NCBI GenBank assembly: GCA_026018925.1
Contig: JAKSZU010000004.1
Coordinates: 17,948,095-18,012,094 of the forward strand
Length of the DNA: 64,000 bases
Origin: Tupaia tana
Lineage: Eukaryota; Chordata; Mammalia; Scandentia; Tupaiidae
Direction of reading: 5' to 3'
Shown: piece after piece, positions 62,001 through 64,000 of the stretch
Position numbering within the stretch: the first letter of the stretch is position 1
How the letters are laid out: each line of letters begins with the position of its first letter
Made by a program: the position numbers and the translations under genes
The notes under the pieces: generated by a model
What the model saw: only the letters and a program-made list of their open reading frames with translations
The model's database searches: none
Told to the model about the DNA's origin: nothing

Positions 62001-64000
62001 ACACTCATGAGATAAATACTTCTGTTAGTTACATAGTGTTCAAGGTAGGTACTATCACGGTTATTGCTAGCCCTTCCTGAATATGTAACTCAAAGAATCA
62101 CTACAGTTGCCTAAAATTTTAATGTGGTAATAGTCATAAAGAGAATTAAAAGTTGTTTTTTTTTTTTTTTCTTCTTAGAAACAGATAATCACAAATATAA
62201 GCACAGGGAAGGATAGGAGACAAATCTATTAATTCTTGTTCTAAGCTTAAAAGCTGATAAACAGGCAAAAAAACCTGCTCTTCCAGAACTTCTACTAAAC
62301 TTTTAGATACATGACACAAGTTGCTATCAAAAAGACCTATGGGCACTTGGAGAAATGTGTGTAGGCTCACAAAGCACTGGGAACAGTGACGTGGAATGGC
62401 AGTGGTTATAAACATGACCTGGGGCAGTAAGGGAGCAAGAGAGCCAGCTCCAAGTCTCAGCTGTGCCATACATAATCAGTGAAGAAGCTACTTAATCCTT
62501 CTAAGCCTTTGCTTTTCTTTTTACATTTTTCTTTTTAAGGTTTTTGCTATAGGATATGTGCACTTGCCAGAGAGACAGAGAGAGAGACAGACAGAGAGGG
62601 AAAGTGAGAATCACCTCCCCCAGGATGATGGCCAGGTTGCAATCCCTTCTTCTCCATTCTCCTCTCAGGAGTTTGGGTGCACACACACCCAGCATGTTTT
62701 ACAAGTTGCCAGGTCCAGGACTCAAACTGCGCAGAGAGAGTCATGTAGGATCCAGTTTCTTCTTTTTTTCTAAAGAGATTGTTTTTTTTTTTTTTTTTTG
62801 CTATAGGGTACATGTGCTTGCCAGAGAGACAGAGAGAGAAAGAGAGACAGAAAGTGAGAAATCACCCCCCAGGGGGATGGCTGTGCCGCATCGCTTCTCC
62901 TCCATTCTCCTCTTGGGATGAGAGCATGCGCACACATGCATCCAGCTTGAGTTTTAAGCCACTGGGTCTGGTACTCGAACTGTGGCCAGCCATTTGGGAG
63001 TCCAACAACGTAACCATTATGCCATCTGCTGGGATCCAGCTTTTTAACCACCATGCCACTTGCGGGCCCTCTTTTGCTTTTTTTTTTTGGAGAGGTTTTT
63101 TGCTATAGGGCGCGTGCGCTCGCCAGACAGACAGAGAGAGACATAGAGACAGAAAGCGAGAAATCACCCCCCGGGGGGGATGGTCATGCCGCAATCCCTT
63201 CTCCTCCATTCTCCTCTGGGGATCTTGGGCTTGCACGCACACGCGCCCGGCGTGAGTTTTAAGCCACCGGGTCCGGGACGCGAACCGCGGTCGACTACGT
63301 GGGAATCCAGCGACATAGCCATTACACTAACTGCTGGTTCCCCTTTTGCTTTTCTAAGAGCACAAAATAATATCCCTCTCACAAGACTACTTTGGGAACA
63401 GCAGTAGGTATTCCAGAAATGTTGGCTATTATTATTATTGCTCATTCCTATGATCACATGTGGTTCTTCTTAAGAGGAAATAATTTGATAGACACTCTCA
63501 CATTCTTTCTCAAATGGCCCAATGGGGTGGAAGGCAACAGCCCCGTGTTTCCATGGCCACTTCACACTCAGGGAAGTTCAGGCCACAGGTGGAGGTTAAC
63601 CCAGGTTCTAGGCTCCTGGACCTCAGCTCCTGCCTTCTGCATTCTGAGCGTTGGCTGCAATGCTATTACTTCAGTTGTTACTCAGCTTGGGCACAAACAT
63701 AATCTTTTGTTAGTGGAGTTAAAAACAAGTACGTGTTACGACATTCAAGTTGACACCTGAGAAAGAACTAGAAAAATGCTGGAAGGAATATATAATTGCT
63801 TTACTGGAGTTGACAAAACTCTTATTTCGGCATGGTCTACTTCGTCTCAGAATTTAAAAAAGACTTTAACATTGATCACTTACTTGTTCGGAATTTTTCC
63901 TTGAGGGCATCCAGATCCTCCTTGAGAGCAATCTGCATCCACACCAGGCCCACACAGGCCACCACACAGGCAGCAAGGATGACAAAAGCACAGAGGGGAT
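22126..64000 (-). CDS. EFCAB14: EF-hand calcium-binding domain protein 14 (5'-partial)
   Basis: EFCAB14 (KIAA0494) is a widely expressed, poorly characterised membrane protein with a C-terminal EF-hand domain. Ten coding exons are visible and all junctions keep frame: 63884–64000, 54092–54237, 41661–41759, 36649–36759, 34274–34378, 33050–33241, 31251–31337, 28188–28299, 26978–27103 and 22126–22301. Together they encode 422 residues; adding the roughly 73 N-terminal residues expected from human would give about 495, the human length as I recall it. In order one sees a hydrophobic helix (LCAFVILAACVVACVGLVWM), a long coiled-coil stalk, a Ser/Pro/Asn-rich linker, another helical segment, a second linker and two EF-hands. 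Six N-X-S/T sequons all lie C-terminal to the helix, so I infer a type II topology. The first exon lies beyond the right edge. Confidence 0.95.
22998..23535 (+). repeat. Chimeric tRNA-like/7SL-like SINE
   Basis: The left part (about 23015–23105) is tRNA-SINE-like, with aagttcagttccagg in the B-box position. The right part (about 23118–23195) reads ggtacggtagtgtgtgtctg, caatcctagcctactggg and aagctgggacagaggatc, which is the order of the 7SL RNA/Alu left arm. After the nested SINE (23214–23484) it ends in ctcattaaataaag and an A-rich tail. Confidence 0.6.
23214..23484 (+). repeat. CYN-like SINE, long form, young
   Basis: A perfect 15-bp duplication, aaaaatgccttcctc, lies at 23199–23213 and 23485–23499. 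Many CpGs are intact (gccgggcgcgtgtgcgtgcg). Confidence 0.94.
23536..24500 (+). mobile_element. Old L1 3' fragment
   Basis: The wording follows the end of L1 ORF2 and its 3' UTR (accttgctgatgagaatg, ccattttggaaaacagtctgg, gttcacagcagtattattcc). It is interrupted by the SINE at 24088–24343 and resumes with ggggtgatgaaaatgg to about 24500. Confidence 0.8.
24088..24343 (+). repeat. CYN-like SINE in an L1
   Basis: The words aaatgggt / aaatgggt flank it (about 24076–24083 and 24346–24353). It is a diverged copy. Confidence 0.85.
24672..24927 (-). repeat. CYN-like SINE, long form
   Basis: A 17-bp duplication with one mismatch, aggattggaaaatttct / aggattagaaaatttct, lies at 24655–24671 and 24928–24944. 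Confidence 0.93.
25098..25381 (+). repeat. CYN-like SINE, long form
   Basis: It is flanked by aaaatctacctgggct and aaaattacctgggct at 25082–25097 and 25382–25396. The tail has evolved into a CAAAA-type repeat. Confidence 0.9.
25397..25600 (+). repeat. CYN-like SINE, diverged
   Basis: It has the tRNA-like head ggggcctggcagttaaaggc with agtttgagtcctgc, then a shortened body and an A tail. It sits directly after the previous SINE. Confidence 0.7.
26978..27103 (-). CDS. EFCAB14: EFCAB14 exon 10
   Basis: The exon is 126 nt, phase 1 at both ends, with acceptor TTTCAG and donor GTAAAT. It encodes the linker before the EF-hands (EQVQSFTAKPSALPKLSQSL and PRPISLPGISSIE). It is Ser/Pro-rich and less conserved than the rest. 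Confidence 0.93.
27104..28187 (-). other. EFCAB14: EFCAB14 intron 9
   Basis: About 1.1 kb free of SINEs. No repeat or RNA gene is recognised. Confidence 0.5.
28188..28299 (-). CDS. EFCAB14: EFCAB14 exon 9
   Basis: The exon is 112 nt with acceptor GAGCAG and donor GTGAGC. It encodes KEDSSNSQVSKLREKLQLIS, ALTNKPDSTRPPETTGK and the first base of the next codon. LREKLQLISAL is a short predicted helix. Confidence 0.94.
29323..29589 (+). repeat. CYN-like SINE, long form
   Basis: The words gcaaaaggt at 29314–29322 and 29590–29598 flank it. Confidence 0.9.
29642..29815 (+). repeat. CYN-like SINE, internally deleted
   Basis: The head ggggccaggtggtggcgtgg runs into gcttagctgctttctcac and the end catgccctgtagcaaac. 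It lacks most of the body but keeps the long-form end. Confidence 0.82.
29886..29995. repeat. TCTA microsatellite
   Basis: About 110 bp of TCTA units with TACC and TCTG interruptions. It abuts the tail end of the SINE at 29996–30236. Confidence 0.95.
29996..30236 (-). repeat. CYN-like SINE with microsatellite tail
   Basis: It starts with the 3' motif complement ttttgtgacagggc and ends with cacctgctggcccc. The A tail position is occupied by the TCTA repeat. Confidence 0.88.
30838..31110 (+). repeat. L2 3'-end fragment
   Basis: The word order (gaagccttcctgatctc, tttatagcacttattatac, actttaagctccatcag, gtgcttggcc) matches the L2 3' end. Confidence 0.8.
31251..31337 (-). CDS. EFCAB14: EFCAB14 exon 8
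   Basis: The exon is 87 nt, phase 0 at both ends, with acceptor TTTAAG and donor GTAAAT. It encodes 29 residues from MGDRPATLKRESL to KAQSIK, including the sequon NRS. Confidence 0.94.
31338..33049 (-). other. EFCAB14: EFCAB14 intron 7
   Basis: It contains one SINE (32251–32529). The rest (31338–32236 and 32544–33049) shows no recognised element. Confidence 0.5.
32251..32529 (-). repeat. CYN-like SINE, long form
   Basis: It is flanked by ctgacctggtctat / ctaacctgatctat at 32237–32250 and 32530–32543. A gacagtga unit is repeated in the CT-rich part. Confidence 0.9.
33050..33241 (-). CDS. EFCAB14: EFCAB14 exon 7
   Basis: The exon is 192 nt, phase 0 at both ends, with acceptor CTCTAG and donor GTAAGC. 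It encodes 64 residues starting DILYLHDSLEEVNSALVGYQ and ending ANLSLST, a coiled-coil segment with three sequons (NET, NLT, NLS). Confidence 0.95.
33242..34273 (-). other. EFCAB14: EFCAB14 intron 6
   Basis: About 1 kb without a SINE or recognised repeat. Confidence 0.5.
34274..34378 (-). CDS. EFCAB14: EFCAB14 exon 6
   Basis: The exon is 105 nt, phase 0 at both ends, with acceptor TAACAG and donor GTACAT. It encodes 35 residues (NQHILKETSGSNQITPSPPA, then THSENLKQ), a Ser/Thr/Pro/Asn-rich linker with sequon NKT. It differs from human mainly in the middle. Confidence 0.93.
35085..35241 (+). repeat. CYN-like SINE, short form
   Basis: It is flanked by aagaggcagattt / aagaggtggattt at 35072–35084 and 35242–35254. 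The tail is (AAAT)n. Confidence 0.92.
35985..36250 (-). repeat. MLT1-like MaLR LTR fragment
   Basis: The plus strand shows the complement of an MLT1 LTR end: gctgggtaacaaatcatccc, ggtttaaaacaatttatta, gggctcagctggg. It is an ancient, non-coding LTR piece. Confidence 0.65.
36649..36759 (-). CDS. EFCAB14: EFCAB14 exon 5
   Basis: The exon is 111 nt, phase 0 at both ends, with acceptor GTACAG and donor GTAAGG. It encodes 37 residues, from SVASIGSTLNSVHLAVEA to LESLQSDM, with heptad-like hydrophobic spacing, part of the stalk. Confidence 0.95.
37372..37530 (-). repeat. CYN-like SINE, short form
   Basis: It has an A-rich end complement (tttatttattattattt), gctgtaggacatg, a GA-rich stretch and the head complement cacctgctggccc. 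Confidence 0.78.
37561..37823 (-). repeat. CYN-like SINE, long form
   Basis: A 14-bp duplication, tgaatttaataatt, lies at 37547–37560 and 37824–37837. Confidence 0.93.
38155..38428 (+). repeat. CYN-like SINE, long form
   Basis: It is flanked by aaaacagttatacc / aaaacaggtatacc at 38141–38154 and 38429–38442. The tail begins with a C-run and then (AAAT)n. Confidence 0.94.
38600..38650. repeat. TG/TA microsatellite
   Basis: (TG)12–13 followed by (TA)n, in an AT-rich stretch. Confidence 0.95.
39050..39308 (-). repeat. CYN-like SINE, long form
   Basis: It is flanked by cacattagtatttt at 39036–39049 and 39309–39322. Confidence 0.92.
40151..40328 (-). repeat. CYN-like SINE, short form
   Basis: It is flanked by tacactaatttt / acacactaatttt at about 40139–40150 and 40329–40340. 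The body is deleted between the GA-rich stretch and the ccaccaggtcc head side. Confidence 0.88.
40359..40602 (+). repeat. CYN-like SINE, diverged
   Basis: It has the head ggggccagctggtggtatgatgg and the end catgctttacagcaaatt plus an A tail. Confidence 0.83.
41075..41262 (+). repeat. CYN-like SINE, short form
   Basis: The flanks actcattctca / cctcattctca lie at about 41064–41074 and 41265–41275. It ends in ctggtcaaattaaaaataaa. Confidence 0.91.
41661..41759 (-). CDS. EFCAB14: EFCAB14 exon 4
   Basis: The exon is 99 nt, phase 0 at both ends, with acceptor TTGTAG and donor GTAAGT. It encodes 33 residues from ISLLTSAVNHLKANV to TVEGLQK, part of the coiled-coil stalk; nearly identical to human. 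Confidence 0.95.
42780..43860 (+). repeat. Old interspersed repeat, family unnamed
   Basis: The wording (catggagcttacattctatt, gtgcagggagacagatac, tcagagagggcctcggtaagg, gaaagagcttggcc) is of the same old mammal-wide type as 10080–14060. It is interrupted by the GT/GA microsatellite. Confidence 0.5.
43426..43515. repeat. GT/GA microsatellite
   Basis: (GT)n followed by (GA)n and more GTGC, about 90 bp. Confidence 0.95.
44268..44541 (+). repeat. CYN-like SINE, long form
   Basis: It is flanked by aaaaataggcattca / aagaataggcattca at 44253–44267 and 44542–44556. Confidence 0.92.
44785..45225 (+). repeat. MLT1-like MaLR LTR
   Basis: The word order (ctggctgccatgttgtgagc, gagcacccgccagcagcc, tgctgtttccagtcactatg, ttttgggataatatg) follows an MLT1 LTR. 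It is non-coding. Confidence 0.7.
45893..46147 (-). repeat. CYN-like SINE in an L1
   Basis: It is flanked by aaagttattatgatttt / aaagctattatgatttt, starting at 45876 and 46148. Confidence 0.92.
46258..46340. repeat. GA-rich simple repeat
   Basis: An imperfect purine tract of GAGA and GGGA units. Confidence 0.9.
47626..47895 (+). repeat. CYN-like SINE, long form
   Basis: It is flanked by aaaacacaatcatca / aaaacataatcatca at 47611–47625 and 47896–47910. Confidence 0.93.
48040..48270 (+). repeat. MIR SINE
   Basis: It has MIR core wording: gtgacctcgggcaaactac, ttaacctctttgagccc, ttcatctgtaaaatac. Confidence 0.8.
49230..49466 (+). repeat. L2 3'-end fragment
   Basis: The word order (cagactcagctcaagacctc, then ctgttaagattcttgaggg, then aaggaatcatatc) follows the L2 end. 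Confidence 0.7.
49468..49808 (+). repeat. MaLR (MLT1/MST-type) LTR
   Basis: It begins near ctgtggcctgagtgtctgcg and ends gtgttatagcagcctgagtg, gattaagaca. Internal words ccttctgccatgtgaggaca and tttctgttgtttatatgcc are typical of this LTR class. It is ancient and non-coding. Confidence 0.75.
49910..52194 (+). mobile_element. HAL1-like ORF1-only LINE
   Basis: A 2285-bp insertion flanked by a perfect 13-bp duplication, gaaagggaatggg, at 49897–49909 and 52195–52207. It has a short 5' region, one L1 ORF1-like frame (50053–51043), no ORF2 at all, a 1.1-kb 3' region and an A-rich tail. Because the duplication marks both ends, the absence of ORF2 is a property of the inserted element and not later loss at an edge. 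It resembles 'half-L1' (HAL1) elements, which depend on L1 for the polymerase. Confidence 0.85.
50053..51043 (+). pseudogene. L1 ORF1p-like frame, broken
   Basis: The frame is of typical ORF1 length, about 330 codons. The N-terminal part (to about 50450) is strongly coiled-coil. An RRM-like part follows (REILDTIKRPNIRIIGIPEG), then the C-terminal domain (REWENIFKVLREKQ, ILYPASLSF, TFPDKQNLKEF). It is broken by one frameshift near 50451 and one in-frame TGA at 50846–50848. The protein would bind RNA and assist reverse transcription in a live element; this copy cannot make it whole. Confidence 0.85.
52425..52615 (+). repeat. CYN-like SINE, short form
   Basis: A perfect 12-bp duplication, aagaaattgcca, lies at 52413–52424 and 52616–52627. 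It ends in ctggtcaaattaaaataaat. Confidence 0.94.
53058..53080. repeat. TA microsatellite
   Basis: About ten TA units, directly before a SINE T-run. Confidence 0.9.
53081..53334 (-). repeat. CYN-like SINE, long form
   Basis: It runs from the T-run and ggagaggtttttgctatagg to the head complement catagccattgctggtc, which has lost a few bases. Confidence 0.9.
54092..54237 (-). CDS. EFCAB14: EFCAB14 exon 3
   Basis: The exon is 146 nt, with acceptor TTTTAG and donor GTAGCA. It completes the split Met and encodes 48 residues from ESNQKSSFQEIPKLNEELLS to NKVWINITEMNKQ. It is a coiled coil with sequon NIT, nearly identical to human. Confidence 0.96.
54525..54705 (+). repeat. MIR SINE
   Basis: It has MIR core wording: gaatttcagctctag, ttgagctcagtttcctc, atctgtaatacag. 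Confidence 0.8.
55014..55029. repeat. G-run
   Basis: About 14 consecutive G on the plus strand after a T-run. Confidence 0.9.
55410..55672 (+). repeat. CYN-like SINE, long form
   Basis: A perfect 12-bp duplication, aaaaggtaagcc-like, lies at 55398–55409 and 55673–55684. Confidence 0.94.
55929..56184 (-). repeat. CYN-like SINE
   Basis: It is flanked by ccaccac at 55914–55920 and 56184–56190. The body is diverged. Confidence 0.85.
56305..56566 (-). repeat. CYN-like SINE, long form
   Basis: It is flanked by ttggttac at 56297–56304 and 56567–56574. Confidence 0.92.
56875..57148 (+). repeat. CYN-like SINE, long form
   Basis: A perfect 16-bp duplication, aaagaatagactttct, lies at 56859–56874 and 57149–57164. 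Confidence 0.95.
57328..57573 (+). repeat. CYN-like SINE, long form
   Basis: A perfect 17-bp duplication, aaagaaaaacccatccc, lies at 57311–57327 and 57574–57590. It lacks a long A tail. Confidence 0.94.
58110..58410 (+). repeat. Diverged MIR-like sequence
   Basis: Words such as gagcccctaccacgtatgc and ataagaaaacgaaggctc suggest a MIR, at low confidence. Confidence 0.45.
58653..58910 (+). repeat. CYN-like SINE, long form
   Basis: It is flanked by agaataactgtgg / agagtaactgtgg at 58640–58652 and 58911–58923. Confidence 0.93.
58934..59232 (-). repeat. CYN-like SINE with CG/CA repeat
   Basis: It is flanked by tggaagtctttta / tgggagtctttta at 58921–58933 and 59233–59245. The CpG-rich part of the body has expanded into (CG)n(CA)n. 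Confidence 0.9.
59083..59142. repeat. CG/CA alternating repeat
   Basis: About 60 bp of alternating purine–pyrimidine (GCGC then CACA) inside a SINE. Confidence 0.95.
59286..59530 (+). repeat. CYN-like SINE, long form
   Basis: It has the head gggctagcaggtggagtggg, the B-box region gttggagtcccag and the end caccctattacaaaaac. Confidence 0.87.
59659..59899 (-). repeat. CYN-like SINE, long form
   Basis: A C-run and T-run precede it; it ends with ctacctgctggcc. The flanks gcaatccccc / gcaacccctc suggest a duplication. Confidence 0.87.
60503..60776 (-). repeat. CYN-like SINE, long form
   Basis: A 13-bp duplication, aaaatatgcattt, lies at 60490–60502 and 60777–60789. Confidence 0.94.
61091..61332 (+). 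repeat. CYN-like SINE, diverged
   Basis: It has the head gggccagccagtggtgtaat and cagtttgagtcctgaatcc, and ends in aacctctggtaaac. The flanks acaacctg / acaacttg fit a duplication. Confidence 0.83.
62000..62515 (+). repeat. MIR-like fragments
   Basis: The stretches 62020–62075 (aaggtaggtactatcac) and 62430–62512 (agctacttaatccttctaagc) have MIR wording. The part between is not recognised. Confidence 0.45.
62525..63068 (-). repeat. CYN-like SINE (outer), split
   Basis: The 3' end and body lie at 62525–62755 and the head side at 63032–63068. A second SINE (62760–63031) separates them. Confidence 0.85.
62760..63031 (-). repeat. CYN-like SINE (inner)
   Basis: It is flanked by ggatccag at 62748–62755 and 63032–63039, inside the outer SINE. 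Confidence 0.9.
63082..63339 (-). repeat. CYN-like SINE, long form, young
   Basis: It is flanked by cttttgctttt at 63071–63081 and 63343–63353, directly beside the nested pair. CpGs are almost all intact (gggcgcgtgcgctcgcc, gggacgcgaaccgcgg). Confidence 0.93.
63884..64000 (-). CDS. EFCAB14: EFCAB14 exon 2 (partial, transmembrane)
   Basis: The donor is GTAAGT after 63884; the exon's 5' part lies beyond the window. The visible 117 nt encode 38 residues, a hydrophobic helix (PLCAFVILAACVVACVGLVW) followed by MQIALKEDLDALKEKFRT, which starts the coiled coil, and one base of a split Met. This is the membrane anchor. Confidence 0.95.

Larger units (their letters stand above)
54238..63883 (-). other. 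EFCAB14: EFCAB14 intron 2
   Basis: This 9.6-kb intron is packed with SINEs (13, listed separately) and L2/MIR pieces. The stretches 54710–55290, 56575–56858, 57591–58110, 59900–60490, 60790–61090, 61340–62000 and 63354–63883 show nothing recognised. Confidence 0.6.

Overview
This window is mammalian nuclear DNA. It has spliced genes with GT–AG introns, one CpG-rich promoter, old L2, MIR and MaLR debris, and a very dense lineage-specific SINE. I count about 53 SINE copies, one per 1.2 kb. A complete copy has a tRNA-like head with A and B boxes, a GC-rich body of about 180 nt with a C-run/G-run palindrome, the 3' motif CCCTATAGCAAAAACCTCTCC-like (in copies on the + strand), and an A tail. This looks most like the CYN SINE family of colugos (Dermoptera). 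I see no Alu dimer, B1/B2, rabbit C, carnivore or ungulate SINE. Colugo is therefore my best guess, at moderate confidence, made from memory of SINE families and not from a search.

Layout. Positions 1–8279 hold the 5' end of ATPAF1 on the minus strand: exon 1 at 8023–8279 inside a CpG island and exon 2 at 5125–5233; later exons lie off the left edge. A NENF processed pseudogene (about 5858–6515) sits in ATPAF1 intron 1. Positions 8400–14800 are intergenic and are shredded by SINEs inserted into one old repeat. TEX38, a testis gene on the plus strand, has its main coding exon at 16095–16699 and a poly(A) signal at 16824–16829. EFCAB14 on the minus strand fills the rest: a long 3' UTR (about 18800–22125), the last coding exon (22126–22301), and nine further coding exons out to the transmembrane exon that runs off the right edge. 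The order ATPAF1–TEX38–EFCAB14 and the three orientations match human chromosome 1p33.

The visible EFCAB14 exons join in frame at every junction and encode 422 residues: a transmembrane helix, a long coiled-coil stalk with six N-glycosylation sequons, a Ser/Pro-rich linker and a C-terminal pair of EF-hands, the first degenerate. The three genes are not a pathway: ATPAF1 is a mitochondrial F1-ATPase assembly factor, TEX38 a sperm membrane protein, and EFCAB14 a poorly characterised membrane protein.

The most interesting mobile DNA is a 2.3-kb ORF1-only (HAL1-like) LINE with a 13-bp target-site duplication in EFCAB14 intron 4 (49910–52194), a chimeric tRNA/7SL-like SINE (about 23000–23535), a target site present three times between two SINEs (1398–1883), and a nest of three SINEs (62525–63339). 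I found no sign of a new multi-gene system; this is ordinary gene territory with an unusual SINE load.
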